From the NCBI GenBank assembly GCA_946479805.1, contig CAMLHP010000052.1, forward strand, positions 1 through 12,537: a stretch of DNA of 12,537 nt, given 5' to 3'. The notes beneath the pieces were generated by a model that saw only the letters and a list, made by a program, of their open reading frames with translations, had not been told where the DNA came from and searched no databases. Source of the stretch: an uncultured Gemmatimonadota bacterium. GTDB taxonomy: Bacteria; Gemmatimonadota; Gemmatimonadetes; Gemmatimonadales; GWC2-71-9. A program made the position numbers and the translations under genes. This document shows, one piece after another, positions 1 through 11,308 of the stretch; the first letter of the stretch is position 1; each line of letters starts with the position of its first letter.

Positions 1-20
1 ACGACTTCCTGGCGGGTCAC
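1..20 (-). CDS. Start of an unidentified leftward gene (partial)
   Basis: On the minus strand a GTG codon at 20-18 follows a near-perfect Shine-Dalgarno, AGGAGG (complement of 25-30), with a 4 nt spacer. Only the first codons are inside the window, reading M-T-R-Q-E-V, so no function can be assigned. The strong ribosome binding site is the whole case for the gene. It would be divergent from tdk, with about 135 bp between the two starts. The GTG lies inside one arm of a 13 bp inverted repeat (12-24), so its translation could be affected by RNA folding. The alternative, that 1-77 is the tail of a + strand gene, is weaker because that reading has no recognisable sequence. Confidence 0.4.
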
Positions 21-82
21 GGCACCTCCTCAGGCAGGCCTCGCAAGCGGATGCTGAATATGAGTCGCATGCCGTGACCCGC
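12..82. repeat. 13 bp perfect inverted repeat, arms 12-24 and 70-82
   Basis: The arm GCGGGTCACGGCA at 12-24 is matched exactly by its reverse complement at 70-82, with 45 nt between. The left arm contains the putative GTG start of the leftward gene, and the interval holds its Shine-Dalgarno and a possible -10 element. It could be a dyad operator or an RNA stem that masks the leftward start. The function is inference; the symmetry is directly visible. Confidence 0.6.
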
Positions 83-84
83 AA
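55..84 (-). promoter_or_regulatory. Possible promoter of the leftward gene
   Basis: Read on the minus strand, TTGCGG (84-79) and TATTCA (60-55) are separated by 18 nt. Each matches the sigma-70 consensus only in part. A transcript would start near 48, about 28 nt before the GTG at 20. The -35 box overlaps one arm of the inverted repeat, so a protein bound there could block it. This is a weak prediction. Confidence 0.2.
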
Positions 85-101
85 GCCCGCCGCTGATACG
101 C

Positions 102-130
102 TTGACCACCGGCGCATCCTGCCGTAACCT
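102..130 (+). promoter_or_regulatory. Possible sigma-70 promoter of tdk
   Basis: TTGACC at 102-107 matches the -35 consensus at five of six bases. After exactly 17 nt, TAACCT at 125-130 keeps the important first, second and last bases of a -10 box. Transcription would start near 137, just upstream of the GAGGA ribosome binding site at 145-149. The position is right for tdk, but the -10 match is weak. Confidence 0.35.
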
Positions 131-155
131 GTCGAGCCTTTCGCGAGGAATCGGG

Positions 156-794
156 ATGGTAGCAGCAAAGCACATGGGCCGCATCGAGGTCATCGCCGGC
201 GTCATGTTCAGCGGCAAGAGCGAGGAACTCATCCGCCGGGTGCGGCGGGGCATCATCGCCCGCAAGCGGGTGCAGGTCTTCAAGTCGCACCTCGACAGCC
301 GCTATGCCGGCCTGTACAGCGTATCGAGCCACGACGGTGCCGCGCTCGATGCCGCTCCTGTCGATTCCGGTGCCGAAATCTTCCGCCAGGTGCGTCCCGA
401 CACCGACATAGTGGCCATCGACGAGGCGCAGTTCCTCGATCCCGGCATCGTTGATGTCGTGACCGAGCTTGCAGCCATGGGCAAGCGGGTCATCCTTGCC
501 GGTCTCGACACCGACTTCCGGGGCGAACCATTCGGGCCCATGGGCGCGCTGCTCTGCGTGGCCGAGGAAGTCACCAAGCTTCAGGCCATCTGCATCCGCT
601 GCGGTGAACTCGCGTGCCGGCCGCAACGCCTCATAGATGGAAAGCCCGCTCGTTACGACTCGCCAACCATCATGGTGGGGGGCCGGGAGAGCTACGAGGC
701 CCGCTGCCGGCACTGCCATGAGGTTCCCCGGGCCGACGAGGACCAGCGTGCGCTGGACCTGCCAGAGTCGAAAGTCGCCGGCGCGGCGCGCTAG
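156..794 (+). CDS. tdk: Thymidine kinase (TK1 type)
   Basis: Phosphorylates thymidine to dTMP with ATP in the cytoplasm, the salvage route to dTTP. The 212-residue product is a normal length for the bacterial/TK1 family. Visible motifs are the P-loop GVMFSGKS (residues 15-22), the DE pair of IDEAQFLD (89-90, with E90 the likely general base), and a zinc-binding set of two CxxC pairs at C146/C149 and C184/C187. The substrate-covering lasso segment lies between them, with [10 protein letters not shown] at 168-177. I chose ATG 156 because GAGGA at 145-149 sits 6 nt upstream. An upstream in-frame TTG at 102 would add 18 residues unlike the family, and ATG 174 would also keep every motif. Its stop codon lies within the coaE ribosome binding site, so the two are probably co-transcribed. 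Confidence 0.95.
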   Translation: MVAAKHMGRIEVIAGVMFSGKSEELIRRVRRGIIARKRVQVFKSHLDSRYAGLYSVSSHDGAALDAAPVDSGAEIFRQVRPDTDIVAIDEAQFLDPGIVDVVTELAAMGKRVILAGLDTDFRGEPFGPMGALLCVAEEVTKLQAICIRCGELACRPQRLIDGKPARYDSPTIMVGGRESYEARCRHCHEVPRADEDQRALDLPESKVAGAAR

Positions 795-802
795 GAGCTG
801 CC

Positions 803-1402
803 GTGCTGCACCTGGGCCTCACCGGAAACGTCGCCAGCGGGAAGTCCACCGTGGCGGCGTTGTTTCGCGAATGGGGCGCAACCGTCATCGATGCGGACCA
901 GCTGGTCAGAGAGGCCCAGGAACCGGGCGAACCGCTGCTGGCCCGGCTGGCCGGGCGCTTCGGCGGCGACATCCTCCGCCCCGATGGTTCGCTCGACCGG
1001 GAGCAGCTCCGATCCATCATGCTGGGCGACGACATCGCCCGATCCGACCTCAACGCGCTGGTGCATCCTGAAGTGGAGCGGCGGCGGCAGCTCGAGCTGG
1101 AAGCCGCGCGCCGGCGGGGAGACAACGTCGTGGTCAGCGACATCCCCCTGCTCTACGAGGTCATGGACCCGGCCGAGTTCGACGCTGTGGTCCTGGTGGA
1201 TGCGCCGGAGACGGTGCGGCTCGACCGGCTGGTGCGGCTCAGGGGGATGGACCCCGGAGAAGCCAGGGCGCTCATCGATGCCCAGCTCCCGTCGAGCACC
1301 AAGCGGCCCCGCGCCGACTATGTGATCGACAACGCGGGCAGCCGGGAGGAGCTTCGCAAGTCGGCCCGCGAGGTCTGGACGTCGGTGCTTCAACGCGCTT
1401 GA
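803..1402 (+). CDS. coaE: Dephospho-CoA kinase
   Basis: Catalyses the last step of coenzyme A synthesis, ATP-dependent phosphorylation of the 3'-hydroxyl of dephospho-CoA, in the cytosol. The 199-residue product has the family P-loop GNVASGKST near its N-terminus (residues 8-16), the substrate-site segment IDADQLV (29-35), HPEV (88-91), and SDIPLLYE (112-119), a hallmark of CoaE. An Arg-rich lid follows, with RLVRLRGM, then a DYVIDN segment near the C-terminus. The start is GTG at 803, with AGGAG at 793-797 overlapping the tdk stop codon and a 5 nt spacer. Only 8 bp separate it from tdk, so translation may be coupled. Nothing is unusual in length or motifs. Confidence 0.95.
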   Translation: MLHLGLTGNVASGKSTVAALFREWGATVIDADQLVREAQEPGEPLLARLAGRFGGDILRPDGSLDREQLRSIMLGDDIARSDLNALVHPEVERRRQLELEAARRRGDNVVVSDIPLLYEVMDPAEFDAVVLVDAPETVRLDRLVRLRGMDPGEARALIDAQLPSSTKRPRADYVIDNAGSREELRKSAREVWTSVLQRA

Positions 1403-1427
1403 TTTCACCCCAGAGCATCCCTATCCT
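1399..1427 (+). promoter_or_regulatory. Possible sigma-70 promoter of gcvH
   Basis: TTGATT at 1399-1404, overlapping the end of coaE, is followed after 17 nt by TATCCT at 1422-1427. Each box matches the consensus at four of six positions, including the T-A-T and final T of the -10. A transcript would begin near 1434, with the gcvH ribosome binding site at 1448. It is the only good promoter-like pair in the 55 bp coaE-gcvH gap and would separate the glycine cleavage genes from tdk-coaE. I see no glycine riboswitch fold in so short a leader. Confidence 0.35.
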
Positions 1428-1457
1428 CCGCCCGTCCCCGTCACCCTCGGAGTTCCC

Positions 1458-1844
1458 GTGTCGAACGTCCCGGACGACCTCCGCTACACCACCGAGCATG
1501 AATATGTGCGCACCGGCGGCGACAGCGTCGCAACGGTGGGCATTACCGACTACGCCCAGGGAGAACTGGGCGACATCGTGTATGTGAGCCTGCCCAAGGT
1601 GGGTGACACCTTCGAGGCCAACCAGCCATTCGGGACCATCGAGGCGGTAAAGGCGGTCTCCGAGCTGTACAGCCCGGTGGCGGGCGAGATAGTGGAGATC
1701 AACGGCGCGCTCGACGCGGACCCGGCTGCGGTCAACCGAGCGCCGTATGACGAGGGCTGGATGGTGAAGATCCGGCTCGCGAGCCCGGGCGCGGCTGATG
1801 GCCTTCTCGATGCAGCCGGCTACCGGAAGCACATCGGCGAGTAG
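1458..1844 (+). CDS. gcvH: Glycine cleavage system H protein (lipoyl carrier)
   Basis: Small lipoylated shuttle of the glycine cleavage system. Its lipoyl arm accepts the aminomethyl group from GcvP, presents it to GcvT, and is reoxidised by dihydrolipoamide dehydrogenase. The 128-residue product is the usual length. It has the N-terminal YTTEHEYV motif, then GITDYAQGELGDIVYV, and the lipoylation site IEAVKAVSELYSP with the modified lysine at K65. The C-terminal half holds NRAPYDEGWMVKI, also typical. The start is GTG 1458, with CGGAG at 1448-1452 and a 5 nt spacer. The gene for its partner GcvP follows after 111 bp containing a strong hairpin, and a LipM-like octanoyltransferase that could modify K65 lies beyond that. 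gcvT, often upstream of gcvH in other bacteria, is absent here. Confidence 0.97.
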   Translation: MSNVPDDLRYTTEHEYVRTGGDSVATVGITDYAQGELGDIVYVSLPKVGDTFEANQPFGTIEAVKAVSELYSPVAGEIVEINGALDADPAAVNRAPYDEGWMVKIRLASPGAADGLLDAAGYRKHIGE

Positions 1845-1878
1845 CCGCGCCGTGCGCACAGGTGCAATGAAGTTGACC

Positions 1879-1909
1879 GACGCCCCGGGACGGAGTCTCC
1901 CGGGGCGTC
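1879..1909 (+). terminator. 12 bp perfect hairpin between gcvH and gcvP, no clear U tract
   Basis: GACGCCCCGGGA at 1879-1890 pairs perfectly with TCCCGGGGCGTC at 1898-1909 around a 7 nt loop. The stem is very GC-rich and lies 34 nt after the gcvH stop and 46 nt before the gcvP start. The sequence after it (CGTCCTTGG) lacks the run of T expected for a full intrinsic terminator. It may act as a partial terminator or as an RNA-stabilising 3' structure that sets the gcvH:gcvP ratio. I see no convincing promoter between it and gcvP, so read-through is likely. The structure is seen; its role is inference. Confidence 0.55.
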
Positions 1910-1955
1910 CGTCCTTGGACGTCATCGTCATCACAGGCAGGAGCTGCATTCCATC

Positions 1956-4883
<2,928 letters not shown>

Positions 4884-4884
4884 C

Positions 4885-5667
4885 GTGCAACCGGTGACGG
4901 ATTCTGTGTGGCGCTTCTGGCTCGACACCGATCCCAGGCCTGGCTGGGCCAACATGGCGATCGATACCGGGCTGCTCGACCTCGCCGAGCGGGGGCAGGC
5001 GATATTGCGGGTGTATCGGTGGTCGCCCCCCTGTCTCTCGTTCGGGTGCAACGAACCGGCGCTCAGGCGGTATGACCGCGCCTTGATCGAGCAGCTGGGA
5101 ATAGCCACGGTGCGGAGGCCCACCGGCGGCCGGGCAGTGTGGCACGCCGACGAGCTCACATACGCAGTGGCCGCGCCCGGCGAGCTGCTTGGCGCATTGC
5201 GCGAGGCATATCGCGCTATCCACCAGCTGCTGGCCGCCGCGCTGCACCGGCTGGGCGCGCCGGTCGCCCTCGCGCCGGCTCCCGCAGCCAGTCCGGCACT
5301 CGGGAGCGGAGCCTGCTTCGCGGCCCCGGTGGGAGGAGAGCTGGTGCTGGACACCGGCAAGCTGGTGGGAAGCGCCCAGGTCCGTCAGGGCCGCGCCCTG
5401 CTGCAGCATGGATCGCTCCTCCTGGGTGGGTCGCAGTTGGTGGCAGCCGAAGTCACAGTCGGCGCTTCGCCCACCCTTCGCGACAGTACCCTGTCGGCGG
5501 CGCTGGGCCGCACCGTGGCCTTTGATGAGGTGGCATTCGCTGTCCGCGACGCTGCATTCCAGTGGCAGGGCGAATGGCACGAGGTTCGCGACAGCGGGCC
5601 GCTGCTGGACGCCGCCCGCCCCCATGAAGACCGATTCCGGTCGCCCGACTGGACCTGGCGGCGCTGA
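4885..5667 (+). CDS. lipM: Lipoate-protein ligase A family, probable octanoyltransferase (LipM-like)
   Basis: A 260-residue member of the biotin/lipoyl A/B protein ligase fold that acylates the lipoyl-domain lysine of proteins such as GcvH. Visible motifs are NMAIDTGLLD near the N-terminus, SFGCNEP, the binding-loop signature RRPTGGRAVWH, and GKLVGSAQVR followed by LLQHGSLLL, with K159 in the position of the conserved lysine. The segment GACFAAP places a cysteine at C144, where LipM and LipL octanoyltransferases keep their acyl-accepting cysteine. That favours octanoyl transfer from octanoyl-ACP over ATP-dependent lipoate salvage, though LplA is not excluded. It begins 1 bp after gcvP, which fits GcvH as substrate. 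No good ribosome binding site precedes GTG 4885; in-frame GTGs at 4894 and 4906 are alternatives, and translation may depend on coupling to gcvP. Confidence 0.8.
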   Translation: MQPVTDSVWRFWLDTDPRPGWANMAIDTGLLDLAERGQAILRVYRWSPPCLSFGCNEPALRRYDRALIEQLGIATVRRPTGGRAVWHADELTYAVAAPGELLGALREAYRAIHQLLAAALHRLGAPVALAPAPAASPALGSGACFAAPVGGELVLDTGKLVGSAQVRQGRALLQHGSLLLGGSQLVAAEVTVGASPTLRDSTLSAALGRTVAFDEVAFAVRDAAFQWQGEWHEVRDSGPLLDAARPHEDRFRSPDWTWRR

Positions 5668-5690
5668 CCAGCCGCCCATCGGAGCCAGCC

Positions 5691-7331
5691 ATGATGCGTA
5701 GCGCACTCACACTCTCGCTCCTTGCAGGCCTCTTCGCGTGCGACGCGGCGGCCCAACGTCAGCTCGACGGCACACTCGTCATCGTGAGCGGCGAGTACGC
5801 CACCCTGCCGGTTCCAACGCTCATGGAGGGACCCGCGTCCACCACCGAGAACGCCCACGTCTCGGACCTCCTCTTCCTCCGGTTGGCAGTCGAGCGGCCC
5901 GGCCGCAGCACCGCCGATGAGGCGGCTTACCTGCCCCAACTGGCGCGCAGCTGGTCCCGGCGCGATTCGCTGACCCTGTTGTTCGAGCTCGACCCGCGGG
6001 CCCGGTGGCATGACGGCAGGAGTGTGACCGCCGAAGATGTGGTCTTCACTTTCGGGCGCGCGATGGAATCCTCCATCGCGCCATCGATCGCCGAGATGCT
6101 CCAGGGCGTGGCCTCGGTGCGGGCGGAAGGCCGGCGGCGGGTGGTGATCGCGTTCAAGCGTTCCTATCCCGAGCAGTTCTTCGACGCCACCCATTATGTC
6201 CAGCCGCTTCCAGCCCACCTGCTTCGGGGACTCGATCCCGACAGCATTGCAGCCTCGGACTTTGCCCGCGCACCTACAGGCAATGGTGCGTTCCGCTGGA
6301 CCCGCGCGGTGCCGGGGCAGCTGCTCGAGTTGTCGGCAGTTCCCGATTTCTTCCTGGGACGCCCGGGCATCGGACGGGTTGTGATCCGGGTCGCCACCGA
6401 CGCCAGCGCCCGGCTCAACCTCATGCTCTCGGGAGAGGCCGATGCGCTGCGTGCCCCGGTGCCCCCGCTCTCCAATCGCGAGCAGCTGGAGGCGCGCGGC
6501 TTCCGGCTGGCGACGATTCCGTCGAACTCGGTGGGCTACCTCCTGTTCAACACCCGCGCCCGTGGCGACTCGACACGGCCCCATCCGATCCTGGCGGATG
6601 CCCGGGTGCGGCGTGCGCTGGTGCTGGCGCTCGACCGCGATGCCATGCTGCGGTCGATGCTGGGACCTTACGCCAAGGTGCCGTACGGCCCGATCCCGAC
6701 TTCCCTGTGGCTGAGCGAGCTGGCGCCGGAAGCGGCTTCGCGCGATTCGGCCCAGGCAGCGCGGCTGCTCGATGCCGCGGGCTGGCACGACACCAATGGC
6801 GACGGCATCCGCGACCGCAACGGCGTGCCTCTCGCACTCACGGTGGAAGTGCCGGGCACCAGCATGCTGCGGCGGCGGCTCACCGAGATTGCGATGGAGC
6901 AGCACCGCCAGCTGGGTATCGACCTCGGCATGACGGTGAGCGACCGGGGCGTGTGGATGGGACGGCTCGAGGGCGGCAATTTCGACGTGATCTTCGGGTC
7001 GCTGTCGCAGGAACCGACGCCGTCCGCCTTTCCGCAGGCGTGGGGCTGCGATGGATCGGGCAACGCCTCGGGCTGGTGCGAGCCGGGGGTGGATTCGCTC
7101 ATGGCGGTCGCACGAGAGGTCCGCGGCGACCCGACGCCGGTCTGGCTGGCAGCTATGCGCCAGCTGGAGGAGAGCGCCCCAGCCGCGTTCCTGTATGCGC
7201 CGTATGACGTGGTGGCCCTTCACCGCCGCTTCGAGAACGTGTCGCTCCGCCCGGGCTCGCCCTGGATGATGGCGTGGCAATGGCGGGTGCGTGAAGGCGC
7301 CGAACTCGCGCGAGACCGAGCCCGTCGCTAG
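5691..7331 (+). CDS. ABC importer solute-binding protein, family 5 (peptide/nickel type)
   Basis: Exported receptor that captures the substrate for the permease encoded downstream. The 546-residue product matches the DppA/OppA family in length. Conserved blocks include LARSWS, the hallmark WHDGRSVTAEDVVFTF, GAFRW, DARVRRALVLALDRD and AARLLDAAGW. An aspartate-rich loop DTNGDGIRD at 367-375 resembles a calcium-binding loop and is common in this family. The first 22 residues form a signal peptide. Cleavage could occur after DAAA (signal peptidase I), or at C17 in LFAC as a lipoprotein, but phenylalanine before the alanine makes a poor lipobox. GGAG at 5681-5684 supports ATG 5691; ATG 5694 is equally usable. 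It starts 23 bp after lipM. The substrate cannot be determined from the sequence. Confidence 0.9.
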   Translation: MMRSALTLSLLAGLFACDAAAQRQLDGTLVIVSGEYATLPVPTLMEGPASTTENAHVSDLLFLRLAVERPGRSTADEAAYLPQLARSWSRRDSLTLLFELDPRARWHDGRSVTAEDVVFTFGRAMESSIAPSIAEMLQGVASVRAEGRRRVVIAFKRSYPEQFFDATHYVQPLPAHLLRGLDPDSIAASDFARAPTGNGAFRWTRAVPGQLLELSAVPDFFLGRPGIGRVVIRVATDASARLNLMLSGEADALRAPVPPLSNREQLEARGFRLATIPSNSVGYLLFNTRARGDSTRPHPILADARVRRALVLALDRDAMLRSMLGPYAKVPYGPIPTSLWLSELAPEAASRDSAQAARLLDAAGWHDTNGDGIRDRNGVPLALTVEVPGTSMLRRRLTEIAMEQHRQLGIDLGMTVSDRGVWMGRLEGGNFDVIFGSLSQEPTPSAFPQAWGCDGSGNASGWCEPGVDSLMAVAREVRGDPTPVWLAAMRQLEESAPAAFLYAPYDVVALHRRFENVSLRPGSPWMMAWQWRVREGAELARDRARR

Positions 7332-7332
7332 C

Positions 7333-8304
7333 ATGGCGCGCTGGCTGGCACGCCGGCTGCTCCACGCCGCCCTCACGGTCGCGATAGCAATCACGCTCGC
7401 ATTCTTCCTGATGCGCCTCGCCCCGGGCGACCCGCTCGCACGACTGGGAGACGAGCGTCCCATGCCGGCGGAAGAACTCGCCGGCCTCCGCGCCAGGTAC
7501 GGACTGGACCAGCCGCTGGTCACCCAGTACACCACGTTCGTGAAGGCAGCGGTGGGCGGCGACTTCGGGCGCTCGATCCACTACGGCCAGCCGGTGCGCG
7601 AGATCATCCTCGACCGCCTGCCGGCATCGCTCCTGCTTGGGGGCGGCGCGCTGCTGCTCACCATGCTGGGCGGCGCGCTGCTGGGCGCGGTGCAGGCGCT
7701 CCGCCGGGACAGCCTGCTCGACCGCATCGCGGGCGTGTCATCACTTGCGGCCTACGCCATGCCTTCCTTCTGGCTCGGGCTGATGCTTGCCTGGCTGGTG
7801 GGGATCGAATGGCGGCTGCTGCCCGTGGCAGGATTCCGGGATCCGCTCATGGGCGCCGACGCGCCGTGGCTGGCGCAGGCGGCTGACGTGCTCCGCCATC
7901 TCGTGCTGCCCCTGCTGACGCTCACCATCGTGAGCATCGGGGCGGTGATGCGGTACCAGCGCACCGCGATGCTGGAGGCGCTGGCACAACCGTTCGTGGC
8001 CGCGGCACGCGCACGCGGCCTGAGTGAACGCCGCATTCGCTGGCGCCACGCGCTCCGCACCTCGCTTTTCCCCATCGTCACGCTGCTGGGACTGTGGCTC
8101 CCGGTCCTTGCCGCCGGCTCGGTCTTCGTCGAGAGCGTTTTTGCCTGGCCCGGCCTGGGCGCACTCGCCGCCGAAGCAGTCGGCACCCGCGACTACCCGC
8201 TGCTGATGGGGGTCACCCTGCTGGTGGCGGTGCTGGTGGTGCTGGGAGGATTGCTGGCGGACCTCCTCTACGCCGCGCTCGACCCGCGGGTGCGCCCGGC
8301 ATGA
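7333..8304 (+). CDS. dppB: ABC importer permease, DppB type
   Basis: First of two inner-membrane subunits forming the translocation path of a peptide/nickel-type importer. The 323-residue product opens with the family pattern ARRLL, a first membrane helix (about 10-29) and the RLAPGDP motif. Five further hydrophobic segments lie near 98-121, 136-157, 187-206, 245-267 and 289-314. The cytoplasmic EAA loop that docks onto the ATPase is at about 215-247, with AAARARGLSERRIRWRHALR. The start is ATG 7333, 1 bp after the binding-protein stop, because the family begins at this arginine-rich segment. No clear ribosome binding site precedes it, so coupling is likely. An in-frame GTG at 7291 would add 14 unlikely residues. 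The stop overlaps the dppC start (ATGA). Confidence 0.93.
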   Translation: MARWLARRLLHAALTVAIAITLAFFLMRLAPGDPLARLGDERPMPAEELAGLRARYGLDQPLVTQYTTFVKAAVGGDFGRSIHYGQPVREIILDRLPASLLLGGGALLLTMLGGALLGAVQALRRDSLLDRIAGVSSLAAYAMPSFWLGLMLAWLVGIEWRLLPVAGFRDPLMGADAPWLAQAADVLRHLVLPLLTLTIVSIGAVMRYQRTAMLEALAQPFVAAARARGLSERRIRWRHALRTSLFPIVTLLGLWLPVLAAGSVFVESVFAWPGLGALAAEAVGTRDYPLLMGVTLLVAVLVVLGGLLADLLYAALDPRVRPA

Positions 8305-9146
8305 ACCAGCCGGCGCAGGGGCTCCTTCGACGCACCATCGGAGCCGCCAACGGACGGGCCGGGGCAGTGGCGCTCGCCGCGATCATGATCTTCGCCCTCG
8401 CCGCTCCGCTGGTGCTGCCCGATCCCGCCACCCAGTTCGACATCGTGGATGGCGCGCTCCTTCCTCCCAGTGCGTCGCACCCCTTCGGGACTGACCACCT
8501 GAGCCGGGACGTGCTCTCGCGCGTGGCCAGCGGCGCACGCATCTCGCTCGCGGTGGCGGTGATAGCGGTGACGCTGTCGATCACGCTGGGTGCGGTGGTC
8601 GGGCTGGTGGCGGGGTTCTTCGGCGGAGCCGTCGACACAATGATGATGCGCGCGGTTGACGGCGCGATGGCCATACCCCGGCTCTTCCTGCTGCTGCTCC
8701 TGGTGGCAGCGTGGGAACACCTGCCGCTCGCAGCTCTCATTCTGGTCATCGGCACCACCGGGTGGTTCGGCGCCAGCCGCCTGGTCCGGGCTGAGGTCCT
8801 GCGACTGCGCGAGGTCGAGTTCGTCCAGTCGGCACAGGCGCTCGGCGCCGGCTCCCGGCGCGTTATGTTTCGCCACCTCCTGCCCAACACGCTGGGGCCG
8901 CTGTCGGTGGCGGCGATGCTCGGCGTGGGAGACGTGATCCTGCTGGAGGCCGGGCTCTCATTCCTGGGACTCGGTGTCCGCCCCCCGACGCCGTCGTGGG
9001 GCGGGATGATCCTCGACGGCAAGGACGTGCTGCAGGCGGCGCCATGGGTGAGCCTTTTTCCGGGTCTCGCCATCGTCGCCACCGTGCTTGCCATCAACTT
9101 GTTCGGCGAGGCACTTCGCCGCGCCGCCGGCCCCGGGAGTCCATGA
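8301..9146 (+). CDS. dppC: ABC importer permease, DppC type
   Basis: Second membrane subunit, partner of DppB in the heterodimeric channel. The 281-residue product is a usual DppC length. It has an N-terminal membrane helix (about 20-40), then the conserved periplasmic segment HPFGTDHLSRDVLSR (60-74), and further hydrophobic segments near 80-107, 121-138, 141-158, 200-222 and 252-271. The EAA loop is at about 171-195, with AQALGAGSRRVMFRHLLPN, and GLSFLGLGVRPPTPSWG follows, a strong family signature. I chose ATG 8301 because it overlaps the dppB stop by 4 bp (ATGA) and matches the family N-terminus; the same frame is open upstream only as a shadow inside dppB. The stop overlaps the start of the first ATPase gene in the same way. 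Confidence 0.94.
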   Translation: MNQPAQGLLRRTIGAANGRAGAVALAAIMIFALAAPLVLPDPATQFDIVDGALLPPSASHPFGTDHLSRDVLSRVASGARISLAVAVIAVTLSITLGAVVGLVAGFFGGAVDTMMMRAVDGAMAIPRLFLLLLLVAAWEHLPLAALILVIGTTGWFGASRLVRAEVLRLREVEFVQSAQALGAGSRRVMFRHLLPNTLGPLSVAAMLGVGDVILLEAGLSFLGLGVRPPTPSWGGMILDGKDVLQAAPWVSLFPGLAIVATVLAINLFGEALRRAAGPGSP

Positions 9147-10113
9147 GTCCGCTGCTGGAAGTCCGCGACCTGAGGGTCAGCTTTCCCGATCGCACGATCG
9201 GAACAGTGCATCCGGTGGATGGCGTCAGTTTCGAGCTGGCGCGGGGAGAGACGCTCGCGCTGGTGGGCGAGTCGGGCTGCGGCAAGAGCCTTTCGGCGCT
9301 CGCACTGCTCCGGCTGGTGCCACCTCCCGGCCGGGTGGAGAAGGAAAGTTCAGTCGTGCTGGACGGAACCGACGTGCTGTCGCTTGGCGACAAGGCGCTG
9401 AGGAAAGTCAGGGGACGCCGGATCGCGATGGTCTTTCAGGACCCGATGACCAGCCTCAACCCGGTATTCACCGTCGGTGACCAGATCACCGAAGTGGTGC
9501 ATGCCCACTTCAAGGTCTCCAAGCAGGAAGCGCGCGACCGGGCGCTCAAGCTGCTGAACGAGGTGGGCATCCCTGACGCCTCATCGAGGCTGGACGCGTA
9601 CCCGCACCAGCTGAGCGGCGGCATGCGGCAGCGGGTGATGATCGCCATAGCGCTCGCGGGCGAGCCCGAGCTACTGATCGCCGACGAACCCACCACCGCC
9701 CTCGATGTCACGGTGCAGGCCCAGATCCTCGAGCTGCTGGACCAGCTGCGCGCGTCGCATGGCATGGCGATGCTGCTCATCACCCATGACCTCGGGATCG
9801 TGGCCGGGCGCGCCGACCGGGTGGCGGTGATGTACGCCGGCCAGATAGTGGAGCAGGCACCCACTGCCTCGCTGTTCGCCCGGCCGTCCCATCCCTACAC
9901 GCAGGGGCTCTTCGCCTCGGTGCCGAGGCTGACGGGACCGGTGGGGACTCTGATGCCGATCCCGGGCACGGTGCCCCCTCCGTCGGCGTGGCCGTCGGGA
10001 TGCCGTTTCCGCACCCGCTGCCCCATCGTGCATGCGCGGAGTACCGAGATGCCACCCATGCTCGAGGTCGGCCCGGGCCACACCATGCGCTGCTGGCTGG
10101 CGGAGGACCAGCG

Positions 10114-10117
<4 letters not shown>
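9143..10117 (+). CDS. dppD: ABC importer ATPase, DppD type, lacking one C-terminal cysteine
   Basis: One of two ATPases that energise the importer on the cytoplasmic side. The 324-residue product carries the Walker A GESGCGKS (42-49), Q-loop glutamine Q99 in FQDP, signature LSGGM (157-161), Walker B LLIADE (177-182) and H-loop H215. The C-terminal oligopeptide-transporter extension has [12 protein letters not shown], then cysteines C287, C293 and C317. Family members often have a fourth cysteine before the TE-x-PP segment. Here that position is arginine R299 (RSTE), whereas the companion ATPase has CSTE, so an iron-sulfur cluster proposed for this family may be altered or absent. ATG 9143 overlaps the dppC stop by 4 bp, with GGGAG at 9135-9139 close upstream. 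The stop overlaps the next start in turn. Confidence 0.95.
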
Positions 10118-11145
<1,028 letters not shown>

Positions 11146-11308
11146 CTTCGGATCGCAACTAGCTGAGCGAGTGTGCATGCCGATTCGCGATTTGACACCG
11201 GCGCCGTCTGACGGGCTCATCCAGCTCGCGCGAGCTGCCAAGGCCCGCCTCCGTGGCGCCATCGAGCGTGCGCAGCAGGAAGCAGGTGAATCCAGCGAAG
11301 GAGGAACC

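Noticed and set aside
3..77. + strand frame from the window edge ending at TGA 75-77, possible tail of an upstream gene
   Set aside because: Only about 24 residues with no recognisable pattern, and the strong minus-strand ribosome binding site in the same stretch argues for a gene reading the other way.
102..155. TTG at 102 as the start of tdk
   Set aside because: It adds 18 residues unlike the family, falls on the likely -35 box, and ATG 156 has a well-spaced GAGGA site.
1873..1937. TTGACC at 1873 or TTGGAC at 1915 as a -35 box for gcvP
   Set aside because: No acceptable -10 sequence occurs 16-18 nt downstream of either, and the first overlaps the hairpin stem.
7291..7332. GTG at 7291 as the start of dppB
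   Set aside because: It would overlap the binding protein gene by 41 bp and add residues not seen in DppB proteins; ATG 7333 matches the family N-terminus.
5385..7535. Very long antisense open frame (716 codons) opposite lipM, the binding protein gene and the dppB start
   Set aside because: Its translation is rich in Arg, His, Gly and Pro with no family motif, and it lies opposite genes with clear conserved motifs. Long antisense frames are expected in high-GC DNA.
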